Positions 1 through 5,804 of a stretch of 9,107 nucleotides of DNA are shown piece after piece. The DNA comes from Lachnospiraceae bacterium (GTDB lineage: Bacteria; Bacillota_A; Clostridia; Lachnospirales; Lachnospiraceae): NCBI GenBank assembly GCA_017430765.1, contig JAFRMI010000019.1:1-9107 (forward strand), written 5' to 3'. The notes under the pieces were generated by a model that saw nothing but the letters and a program-made list of their open reading frames with translations, did not search any database and was not told the origin of the DNA. Every line of letters begins with the position of its first letter. Position 1 is the stretch's first letter. Made by a program: the position numbers and the translations under genes.

Positions 1-43
1 CATAGCGATAAGGGGTTATTCTTTTTACGTCCTGCTTATTTTC

Positions 44-83
44 TGACCCCGCCGGTATCTTTTTAAGTCCAAAGGCGGGGTCA
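44..83 (+). terminator. GC-rich hairpin, possible terminator of an upstream gene
   Basis: TGACCCCGCC (44-53) and GGCGGGGTCA (74-83) form a perfect 10-bp stem around a 20-nt loop. The stem is followed by only a short T run (TCATTTATC), so it is a weak intrinsic terminator at best. Its place before a strong promoter suits an end for a gene left of the window. The long loop is unusual for a terminator, so a regulatory hairpin is an alternative. No gene end can be seen in the window to settle it. Confidence 0.45.
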
Positions 84-93
84 TTTATCAGAA

Positions 94-123
94 GGAAGAG
101 CATAAACCGGAAGAGCATGACCC
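94..123 (+). repeat. Two tandem copies of a 15-bp unit upstream of the ygeY promoter
   Basis: GGAAGAGCATAAACC (94-108) is followed directly by GGAAGAGCATGACCC (109-123), with 13 of 15 bases identical. The pair lies 71-100 bp upstream of the -35 element, where activator sites are common. The 1-314 interval has no credible gene: it holds the hairpin at 44-83, this repeat, an AT-rich stretch (about 150-190), the promoter and the leader hairpin. Whether a protein binds the repeat is unknown. Confidence 0.6.
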
Positions 124-193
124 GTGTGAAAAGTCTAAACGGATTCGGAGATAAAAAATAATTATATACCCTAAATTATTTTTGTAGAATCTA

Positions 194-221
194 TTGACAA
201 ACGTATTCGGAACGCTATAAT
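194..221 (+). promoter_or_regulatory. Consensus sigma-70/sigma-A promoter for the ygeY-ygeW-arcC cassette
   Basis: TTGACA (194-199) and TATAAT (216-221) both match the housekeeping consensus exactly, with a 16-bp spacer. An AT-rich tract at about 150-190 resembles an UP element. Transcription would start near 228, leaving a leader of about 85 nt before the ATG at 315. Two perfect hexamers suggest a strong core promoter, so any control probably acts by repression or in the leader (inference). Confidence 0.85.
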
Positions 222-251
222 AAAAATTAGTAAGGCAACCAAACAAAAATT

Positions 252-285
252 TGAATCGCTGCCTGCCAGAGAACAGACCGATTCA
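252..285 (+). promoter_or_regulatory. Hairpin in the ygeY 5' leader
   Basis: TGAATCG (252-258) pairs with CGATTCA (279-285). After a 2-nt bulge, CTG (259-261) can pair with CAG (274-276), giving about 10 bp around a 12-nt loop. It lies inside the predicted transcript, ending 15 nt before the AGGAGG at 301-306. It does not cover the ribosome binding site and no poly-T follows it, so it is not a terminator. It could stabilise the mRNA or bind a regulator. It matches no riboswitch class I can recognise. Confidence 0.45.
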
Positions 286-314
286 CATGACCATGAAGTC
301 AGGAGGTTTTCAAG

Positions 315-1676
315 ATGAATTTTGAAGCGATCAAGGAAGCAGCGAAGAAGTATGAACCCGATATGGTGAAGTTCCTTCGTGACATGATTGCGATTCCGAG
401 CGAGAGCTGCGAGGAAGAGGGTGTGATCCGCCGGATCGCCGCTGAGATGGAAAAAGTGGGATTTGACGAAGTGATCATTGATCCGGAAGGGAACTGCCTT
501 GGTTATATGGGCACCGGCTCCCGCATCTTCGCATTTGACGGTCATATCGATACGGTCGGCATCGGCAATATAGGAAACTGGGAGTTTGATCCCTACAAGG
601 GCTATGAGAATGAGACAGAGATCGGCGGAAGAGGCGGATCGGATCAGGAGGGCGGTATCGCATCAGCGGTATACGGAGCCAGAATCATGAAGGATCTGGA
701 TCTGATCCCGGAGGATGTGAAGATTCTCGTGACAGCGACGGTCCAGGAAGAGGACTGCGACGGTCTTTGCTGGCAGTATATCCATAAGGAAGACGGCGTG
801 ACACCGGAATTTGTCGTATCGACAGAGCCGACAGACGGCGGCATCTACAGAGGCCACAGAGGACGCATGGAAATCCGCGTGGATATGCACGGTGTGTCCT
901 GCCATGGATCTGCGCCGGAGCGCGGTGACAACGCGATCATCAAGATGGCGGAAGTGATTGAGAACGTCAGGGATCTCAACGAAAACGACGATGCGGATGA
1001 CAAGGAAATCAAAGGCCTTGTGAAGATGCTGAATCCGAAGTACAATCCGGAGTCCTATGAAGACGCGCGTTTTCTCGGAAGAGGAACCGTCACCGTCTCT
1101 CAGATTTATTTCACCTCTCCCAGCCGCTGCGCGGTGGCCGACAGCTGCTCTATTTCTCTTGACCGCCGTATGACGGCAGGTGAAACATACGAGACCTGTC
1201 TCGAAGAGATCCGCAATCTTCCGGCGTGCAAAAAATATGCTGACGATGTAACCGTCTCCATGTATATGTACGACCGCCCGGCATGGACCGGATTAAAGTA
1301 CGAAACGGAATGCTATTTCCCGACATGGATCAACAAGGAGACAGCTCCCAATGTACAGGCACTCGCAGATGCTTACAAAGCGATGTACGGTGAGGAGAGA
1401 ATCGGCACGCCGGCATCCATGAGCAAGAGAGAAGGACGTCCTCTCATTGATAAGTGGACTTTCTCTACCAACTGTGTCTCGATTCAGGGCCGCTACGGTA
1501 TCCCCTGCGTCGGATTTGGACCCGGTGCGGAATCACAGGCTCATGCGCCCAACGAGGTCACATATAAGCAGGATCTCGTCACCTGCGCAGCTGTTTATGC
1601 CGCTATGCCCGGTCTTTACAAGGGGACAGGCAAGGAAGAGGTGACACAGTTCCGCGCACCGGGAACCGGAAGATAA
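315..1676 (+). CDS. ygeY: YgeY-family M20 metal-dependent hydrolase (selenium-metabolism-linked type)
   Basis: A 453-residue cytoplasmic hydrolase of the M20 di-metal peptidase/amidohydrolase superfamily. The metal-site pattern is complete: DGHIDT (His77, Asp79), the bridging Asp110 in GGSDQEGG, the Glu145-Glu146 pair in VQEEDCDG (general base plus ligand), Glu171 in STEPTD and His410 in ESQAHAPNE. The stretch at about 185-310 corresponds to the M20 dimerisation/lid domain. There is no signal peptide. The start is supported by AGGAGG at 301-306, 8 nt before the ATG. The family is known from clusters with ygeW, ygeX, ssnA and xanthine-dehydrogenase-like genes. Its substrate is not firmly settled; hydrolysis of an amide or ureido bond in a purine-breakdown intermediate is likely by context. 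At 453 residues it is longer than the E. coli protein (about 400 as I recall). A generic M20 deacylase is the alternative, but ygeW next door favours YgeY. Confidence 0.9.
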   Translation: MNFEAIKEAAKKYEPDMVKFLRDMIAIPSESCEEEGVIRRIAAEMEKVGFDEVIIDPEGNCLGYMGTGSRIFAFDGHIDTVGIGNIGNWEFDPYKGYENETEIGGRGGSDQEGGIASAVYGARIMKDLDLIPEDVKILVTATVQEEDCDGLCWQYIHKEDGVTPEFVVSTEPTDGGIYRGHRGRMEIRVDMHGVSCHGSAPERGDNAIIKMAEVIENVRDLNENDDADDKEIKGLVKMLNPKYNPESYEDARFLGRGTVTVSQIYFTSPSRCAVADSCSISLDRRMTAGETYETCLEEIRNLPACKKYADDVTVSMYMYDRPAWTGLKYETECYFPTWINKETAPNVQALADAYKAMYGEERIGTPASMSKREGRPLIDKWTFSTNCVSIQGRYGIPCVGFGPGAESQAHAPNEVTYKQDLVTCAAVYAAMPGLYKGTGKEEVTQFRAPGTGR

Positions 1677-1736
1677 AGACGGACCGGAAGATAGATTCGG
1701 GCTGAAAGAAAAAGACAGCTGGAATAAAGATGCGAA

Positions 1737-1764
1737 CTGACAGATAAACGCGGGCTGCTATCTT
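1737..1764 (+). promoter_or_regulatory. Possible weak internal promoter before ygeW
   Basis: CTGACA (1737-1742, 5 of 6 consensus) and TATCTT (1759-1764, 4 of 6) are spaced by 16 bp in the 181-nt gap between ygeY and ygeW. The gap is long for a single operon, which makes a second promoter plausible. The -10 match is poor and this may be chance. Confidence 0.25.
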
Positions 1765-1811
1765 TGCAACAAGACAGGAGTGCAGGGCTTAGCGCCAAAT
1801 GATTCACAAGT

Positions 1812-1828
1812 GCCATATTTGCTATGGC
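1812..1828 (+). promoter_or_regulatory. Small perfect hairpin just upstream of the ygeW ribosome binding site
   Basis: GCCATA (1812-1817) and TATGGC (1823-1828) flank a 5-nt loop (TTTGC). The hairpin ends 15 nt before AAAGGAG (1844-1850), the ygeW ribosome binding site. No T tract follows, so termination is unlikely. mRNA processing or stabilisation between the two cistrons is possible. The rest of the gap holds no credible gene. Confidence 0.4.
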
Positions 1829-1857
1829 CGGGCGATTATATTTAAAGGAGAAAGACT

Positions 1858-3048
1858 ATGTCAAGGACAACGGAACTTGCTGAAAAGCTGCAGAAACTGA
1901 ATATTGCAGATATGTATGATAACGATTTCTACTGGACCTGGGACAAGACCGACGACGAGCTGGATGCGATTTTTACGGTCGCAAACGCGCTCCGCGATCT
2001 CAGGGAGAGGAATAAGTCCACAAAGATCTTTGATTCCGGACTTGGAATCTCGATCTTCCGGGACAATTCCACCCGCACAAGATTCTCTTTCGCGAGTGCC
2101 TGCAACCTGCTTGGCCTTGAGGTACAGGATCTGGACGAGAAAAAATCTCAGATCGCCCACGGCGAAACTGTCCGCGAGACCGCAAATATGGTCAGCTTTA
2201 TGGCGGACGTCATCGGAATCCGCGATGACATGTTCATCGGTGAGGGCCATAAATATCAGAAGACATTCATGGATGCCGTAACAGAGGGGCATGAGCACGG
2301 CGTCCTCGAGCAAAAGCCGACTCTGGTCAATCTCCAGTGCGATGTGGACCATCCGACCCAGTGCATGGCTGACATGGCGCACGTAATCGAGTATTTTGGC
2401 GGCGTGGAAAACCTGAAGGGCAAGAAGGTCGCCATGACATGGGCATATTCTCCGAGCTACGGGAAACCGCTCTCTGTTCCGCAGGGCGTGATCGGACTGT
2501 TCACCCGCTTCGGCATGGATGTTGTACTCGCCCATCCGGAAGGGTACGATGTGATGGAAGATGTGGAGGAAGTGGCCAAAAAGAATGCGGAGGCGAGCGG
2601 CGGCTCATTTACCAAGGTCAACAGCATGGCGGAGGCCTTTAAAGACGCGGACATTGTGTATCCGAAGAGCTGGGCTCCCTATGCGGCGATGGAGAAGAGA
2701 ACAAAGCTTTATCAGGCCGGAGATAAGGAAGGCATTGATGCACTCGAGAAGGAGCTGCTTGCAAATAACGCCAAGTTCACGGACTGGACCTGCTCGGAGG
2801 AGATGATGTCACTTACGAAGGACGGCAAGGCTCTGTATCTGCACTGCCTGCCGGCGGATATCACAGGTCTCTCCTGCGAAAAGGGCGAGGTTGACAATTC
2901 CGTCTTTGACCGTTACATCGATCCGCTCTACAAAGAAGCGTCCTACAAGCCTTATATCATTGCAGCCATGATTTTCCTTGCCAAAGTGAAGGATCCGGTT
3001 TCCGCCCTTAAAGCACTCGACAGCGCGGAGCCAAGAAAAGCGTTCTGA
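1858..3048 (+). CDS. ygeW: Knotted carbamoyltransferase YgeW
   Basis: A 396-residue member of the aspartate/ornithine carbamoyltransferase superfamily, YgeW branch. The carbamoyl-phosphate binding motif STRTR is at 71-75 (in DNSTRTRFSFASA), HPTQ at 165-168 and HCLP at 329-332. The segment QIAHGETVRET after the first motif is characteristic of YgeW as I know it, and the length equals that of E. coli YgeW (396 as I recall). Characterised relatives carry a knotted fold and lack known OTC or ATC activity; the physiological substrate is not established. AAAGGAG at 1844-1850 sits 7 nt before the ATG. A carbamate kinase gene follows after 29 nt, which argues that the enzyme runs in the catabolic direction: phosphorolysis of a carbamoylated compound to give carbamoyl phosphate. 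Anabolic OTC or putrescine carbamoyltransferase are less likely given the motifs and context. Confidence 0.92.
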   Translation: MSRTTELAEKLQKLNIADMYDNDFYWTWDKTDDELDAIFTVANALRDLRERNKSTKIFDSGLGISIFRDNSTRTRFSFASACNLLGLEVQDLDEKKSQIAHGETVRETANMVSFMADVIGIRDDMFIGEGHKYQKTFMDAVTEGHEHGVLEQKPTLVNLQCDVDHPTQCMADMAHVIEYFGGVENLKGKKVAMTWAYSPSYGKPLSVPQGVIGLFTRFGMDVVLAHPEGYDVMEDVEEVAKKNAEASGGSFTKVNSMAEAFKDADIVYPKSWAPYAAMEKRTKLYQAGDKEGIDALEKELLANNAKFTDWTCSEEMMSLTKDGKALYLHCLPADITGLSCEKGEVDNSVFDRYIDPLYKEASYKPYIIAAMIFLAKVKDPVSALKALDSAEPRKAF

Positions 3049-3077
3049 TTCCGAAAGACTGTCAGGGGTGATGTGAA

Positions 3078-4022
3078 ATGGAAAAAAAACGTATTGTAGT
3101 GGCGCTTGGCGGAAATGCGCTCGGTGATAATCTTCCAAGTCAGATGGTCGCCGTGGAGCATACAGTCAAGCCGATCGCCGACCTGATCGAGGAGGGACAC
3201 GAGGTGGTCATCTCCCACGGGAACGGCCCCCAGGTTGGTATGATCCAAGAGGCTATGACTCTCCTTGTGCGGGCATATCCTGAAAAATACAGCCACTTTC
3301 CGCTGACTGTATGTACAGCCATGAGCCAGGGATATATCGGCTATGACCTGCAGAATCTTCTGCGGGAGGAACTGTATGACAGAGGGATTCCGCAGGACGT
3401 CACCAGCTGCCTCACGCAGGTGGAGGTGGATCCGGATGACCCGGCGTTCTTAAATCCGACTAAGCCCATCGGCGCATTTCTTACAAAAGAGGAGGCGGAC
3501 AACCTCGTCCGCACGCAGGGATTCCAGGTTGTGGAAGATTCGGGAAGAGGGTATCGCCGCGTCGTGGCGAGCCCGAAACCGAAGTCGATCGTGGAGCTTT
3601 CGACCATTCGCGCCCTCGTCGAAACGGATCATGTCGTCATCGCCGCAGGCGGAGGCGGAATTCCGGTCTTCCGCACAGAGGGGAATCATCTGAAAGGTGC
3701 GCCTGCCGTCGTGGATAAGGATTTCGCTTCGGAGCTTCTGGCGGAGAATCTGGATGCGGATTTCCTCGTCATCCTGACCGCCGTTGAAAAAGTGGCTGTT
3801 AATTTCAATAAGCCGGATGTGCGCTGGCTCGATGACATGACGGTGGAAGAGGCGAAGCGCTATATGGCAGAAGGGCAGTTTGCAAAGGGATCCATGCTTC
3901 CGAAAGTGGAGGCCGCGGTGAAGTTTGCGTCTTCCAAGCCCGGAAGAACAGCTCTCATCACACTGCTTGCCAAGGCGAAGGACGGCATCGCCGGCCGGAC
4001 GGGTACACGGATTCATCTTTAA
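3078..4022 (+). CDS. arcC: Carbamate kinase
   Basis: A 314-residue cytoplasmic enzyme of the amino-acid kinase fold that catalyses carbamoyl phosphate + ADP to carbamate + ATP in catabolic settings. Motifs: ALGGNAL with GGNAL at 11-15, SHGNGPQVG with HGNGPQVG at 47-54, the glycine-rich AAGGGGIPV, VVDKDFASELL with Lys214, and GSMLPKVEAA with Lys276. The two lysines correspond to active-site lysines of known carbamate kinases. Length is typical (about 310). The start follows AGGGGTG at 3064-3070. No arginine deiminase gene is nearby, so its carbamoyl phosphate presumably comes from YgeW. In E. coli the equivalent gene beside ygeW is called yqeA. The last three residues and stop codon lie in a 12-bp direct repeat. 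It is the last gene of its transcript, before the terminator at 4059. Confidence 0.95.
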   Translation: MEKKRIVVALGGNALGDNLPSQMVAVEHTVKPIADLIEEGHEVVISHGNGPQVGMIQEAMTLLVRAYPEKYSHFPLTVCTAMSQGYIGYDLQNLLREELYDRGIPQDVTSCLTQVEVDPDDPAFLNPTKPIGAFLTKEEADNLVRTQGFQVVEDSGRGYRRVVASPKPKSIVELSTIRALVETDHVVIAAGGGGIPVFRTEGNHLKGAPAVVDKDFASELLAENLDADFLVILTAVEKVAVNFNKPDVRWLDDMTVEEAKRYMAEGQFAKGSMLPKVEAAVKFASSKPGRTALITLLAKAKDGIAGRTGTRIHL

Positions 4023-4042
4023 AAGTTGGAATTCATCTTTAA
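4011..4042 (+). repeat. 12-bp direct repeat including the arcC stop codon
   Basis: ATTCATCTTTAA occurs at 4011-4022 (the last three arcC codons plus TAA) and again at 4031-4042, a 20-bp period. The second copy is in a different frame and noncoding. It looks like a small local duplication at the gene end. It carries no recognised site. Confidence 0.7.
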
Positions 4043-4058
4043 TGATTAAATAGGCTGC

Positions 4059-4095
4059 GGGGCAGGGTAAGAATTTACCCTGCCCCCTTTTCTGT
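4059..4095 (+). terminator. Rho-independent terminator of the ygeY-ygeW-arcC transcript
   Basis: GGGGCAGGGTAA (4059-4070) pairs perfectly over 12 bp with TTACCCTGCCCC (4075-4086) around a GAAT loop. CTTTTCTGT follows. It begins 36 nt after the arcC stop codon. The stem is very stable and the T run short. It separates the catabolic cassette from the trpS unit. Confidence 0.9.
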
Positions 4096-4161
4096 CGCTG
4101 CAGAGATACATTTTTGAACCAATGGATACAAGAAATATACCGGCTCTGAGGCGCGGAAAGA

Positions 4162-4191
4162 AACACAGTGAAATAAGCAGACATCTGTGTT
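4162..4191 (+). promoter_or_regulatory. Inverted repeat overlapping the trpS promoter, possible operator
   Basis: AACACAG (4162-4168) and CTGTGTT (4185-4191) are perfect 7-bp arms separated by 16 bp. The arms overlap the proposed -35 element and the start of the -10 element. A dimeric repressor here would block RNA polymerase. No regulator is identified and chance is possible. Confidence 0.4.
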
Positions 4192-4196
4192 ACAAT
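4168..4196 (+). promoter_or_regulatory. Promoter for the trpS-polA-coaE unit
   Basis: TACAAT (4191-4196) is a good -10 element with a preceding TGT that gives an extended -10. GTGAAA (4168-4173, 4 of 6) lies 17 bp upstream as -35. The start site would be near 4203, about 30 nt before the trpS ATG, too short a leader for a T-box. A second candidate, TTGAAC (4114-4119) with TATACC (4136-4141) at 16 bp, lies upstream and could also serve. Confidence 0.55.
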
Positions 4197-4234
4197 AGTA
4201 CCGCTTTAGAAAACAGGAAGAGAGAGGACTTATT

Positions 4235-5341
4235 ATGGCGGACAGAAATATTATTCTGACCGGTGACCGTCCGACCGGACGTTTACATCTGGGACATTAC
4301 GTCGGATCACTGAAAAGAAGAGTGGAACTGCAGAATTCCGGTAAATATGATGAGATTTATATCCTGATCGCGGATGATCAGGCGCTTACGGACAATGCGG
4401 ACAACCCCGGAAAGATCCGGGATAATATTGTAAACGTGGTACTGGACTACCTGTCCGTCGGGATCGATCCTTCGAAGACAACGATCTGTGTACAGTCGGC
4501 TCTGCCGGCTCTTCACGCGCTGACCTTCTATTATCTCAATCTGGTCACAACCGCCCGTCTGTCGCGGAATCCCACTGTCAAGGCGGAGATTCAGATGCGC
4601 GGATTTGCGGATGAAGGCCTGCCTGCCGGCTTCTTCACCTATCCCGTTTCCCAGGCAGCTGACATCACCGCGTTCGACGCGAATGTCGTCCCGGTGGGAG
4701 AGGACCAGCTCCCCATGCTCGAGCAGGCCCGTGAGATCGTCGAAAAGTTTAATAAGATCTACGGGGAAACCCTTGTTCTTCCGAAAGCGATGATCCCGGA
4801 GAATGAGACCCAGCGGCGTCTTCCCGGCGTTGACGGCAAGGCGAAGATGAGCAAGTCTCTCGGGAACTGCATTTATCTGTCCGATGATCCGAAGACCATC
4901 AAGAAACAGGTTAACGGAAAGATGTTCACCGACCCGACACACCTTAAGATTACCGATCCCGGACATACAGAAGGAAATGTTGTCTTTACATACCTCGATG
5001 CTTTCTGTACCGATGCGCACTTTGCGGAATACCTTCCGGACTACGCAAACCTTGAAGAGATGAAGGAACATTACCGCAGAGGCGGACTCGGAGACGGCGT
5101 CTGCAAAAAATTCCTGATCAATATACTGAACGAGACGCTCAGCCCCATCCGTGAGGAGCGCGCCAGATGGGAGGCGGATATCCCGTCCGTGTACGATATT
5201 ATCAGGGAGGGCACACAGGATGCGGTCGAAAAGACGAACGCCACACTGGCCCGCGTAAGACACGCCATGCGGATCGACTACTTTGAGGACCGCTCGATTA
5301 TCGGTGAATGGGAGTCTCTTTTAAAACAGGCAAAGCAGTGA
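4235..5341 (+). CDS. trpS: Tryptophanyl-tRNA synthetase
   Basis: A 368-residue class I aminoacyl-tRNA synthetase that charges tRNA-Trp with tryptophan in the cytoplasm. The HIGH box is HLGH at 18-21 (in TGDRPTGRLHLGHYVGSL) and the KMSKS loop is at 204-208. It belongs to the TGDRPTG/RNPTVK type seen in streptococci and some clostridia rather than the SGIQPTG type of Bacillus or E. coli. Around residue 49 it has ADDQALT where the Bacillus type has VDQHAIT, so the active-site His is replaced. It is about 30 residues longer than the usual 330-340, apparently through added sequence in the C-terminal tRNA-binding half and a tail after the helix ending MRIDYF. The ATG follows a purine-rich AGAGAGGA. 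No T-box leader is visible. It is probably the first gene of the trpS-zinc finger-polA-coaE operon. Confidence 0.96.
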   Translation: MADRNIILTGDRPTGRLHLGHYVGSLKRRVELQNSGKYDEIYILIADDQALTDNADNPGKIRDNIVNVVLDYLSVGIDPSKTTICVQSALPALHALTFYYLNLVTTARLSRNPTVKAEIQMRGFADEGLPAGFFTYPVSQAADITAFDANVVPVGEDQLPMLEQAREIVEKFNKIYGETLVLPKAMIPENETQRRLPGVDGKAKMSKSLGNCIYLSDDPKTIKKQVNGKMFTDPTHLKITDPGHTEGNVVFTYLDAFCTDAHFAEYLPDYANLEEMKEHYRRGGLGDGVCKKFLINILNETLSPIREERARWEADIPSVYDIIREGTQDAVEKTNATLARVRHAMRIDYFEDRSIIGEWESLLKQAKQ

Positions 5342-5353
5342 GGATTCTTCCGT

Positions 5354-5791
5354 ATGAAACTGGACTGCAGAGAGGCGGTTCTGCGAATTCAGCCCTATCT
5401 GGACCGATCGCTTGAGGACCGTGAATGTAAGGAGTTTCTCCGTCATATAATGCACTGCAAATCCTGCCGGGATGAACTGGAGACGGCATTTCTGGTCGAA
5501 CACGCGCTGGAGTATCTGGACGAAAGCGACCGGGATTCCTTTGATATCCGCTCCCTTCTCAATGAAGACATCACGAAAGTGGAGCGGCAGATTGTCATGC
5601 ACAGGATCAGTGAAGTCCTGATCTGGATCGCCGTCGTTCTAATGACGGCGACGATTTTTATAATCACGCTTCGGTTTTTCGCCCCGCACATTCTGAATAT
5701 CGTCGGGGATAAGATTCTTAAATTTTTCGGCATTGACACGGATTATACCCTGTTTGAACTCATCCGCCTGCGGATTACAGGTTCCATATGA
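5354..5791 (+). CDS. Small membrane protein with an anti-sigma-type (zf-HC2) zinc finger
   Basis: A 145-residue protein with a putative zinc-finger N-terminus: Cys5, then His31-x3-Cys35-x2-Cys38 (HIMHCKSC), the HxxxCxxC arrangement of zf-HC2/ZAS anti-sigma factors. An acidic linker (about 40-75) follows, then one hydrophobic segment at about 88-106 (VLIWIAVVLMTATIFIITL) that should span the membrane, then a tail of about 39 residues. With no signal peptide, the zinc finger should face the cytoplasm. It starts 12 nt after trpS, with GAGGA overlapping the trpS stop, and ends 13 nt before polA. No sigma factor gene is next to it, which is odd for a true anti-sigma factor. Its partner, if any, is encoded elsewhere, or the domain is used as another zinc-dependent binding module. 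The function is not known. Confidence 0.85.
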   Translation: MKLDCREAVLRIQPYLDRSLEDRECKEFLRHIMHCKSCRDELETAFLVEHALEYLDESDRDSFDIRSLLNEDITKVERQIVMHRISEVLIWIAVVLMTATIFIITLRFFAPHILNIVGDKILKFFGIDTDYTLFELIRLRITGSI

Positions 5792-5804
5792 AAGGAGACT
5801 CACC

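Noticed and set aside
1..3. CAT at the left edge as the ATG of a minus-strand gene
   Set aside because: The bases that would precede it on the minus strand contain no ribosome binding site.
1..66. Open frame at the left edge, as the tail of an upstream gene
   Set aside because: Only 21 codons ending inside the loop of the hairpin at 44-83, with no recognisable protein sequence. An upstream gene more likely ends outside the window.
222..314. Purine or xanthine riboswitch in the ygeY leader
   Set aside because: The leader has one hairpin and lacks the three-way junction and conserved bases of the purine class; it is also too short for a platform plus aptamer.
315..1676. Selenocysteine codon in ygeY, suggested by the family name
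   Set aside because: There is no in-frame TGA within the gene; the selenium link is only genomic context.
3450..4184. Minus-strand ORF (244 codons) running across the arcC terminator
   Set aside because: It overlaps a well supported arcC and the terminator stem, and its sequence has no recognisable motif.
4096..4234. T-box riboswitch before trpS
   Set aside because: No T-box consensus (AGGGTGGNACCGCG), no antiterminator/terminator pair next to trpS, and the leader is too short.
4307..5263. Long minus-strand ORF (318 codons) opposite trpS
   Set aside because: It lies wholly inside a gene with clear HLGH and KMSKS motifs, shows no recognisable domain, and is explained by codon bias on the other strand.
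5733..5804. Upstream extension of polA by 24 codons
   Set aside because: The extra residues lie in the preceding gene, have no ribosome binding site and do not resemble a Pol I N-terminus; the ATG at 5805 does.
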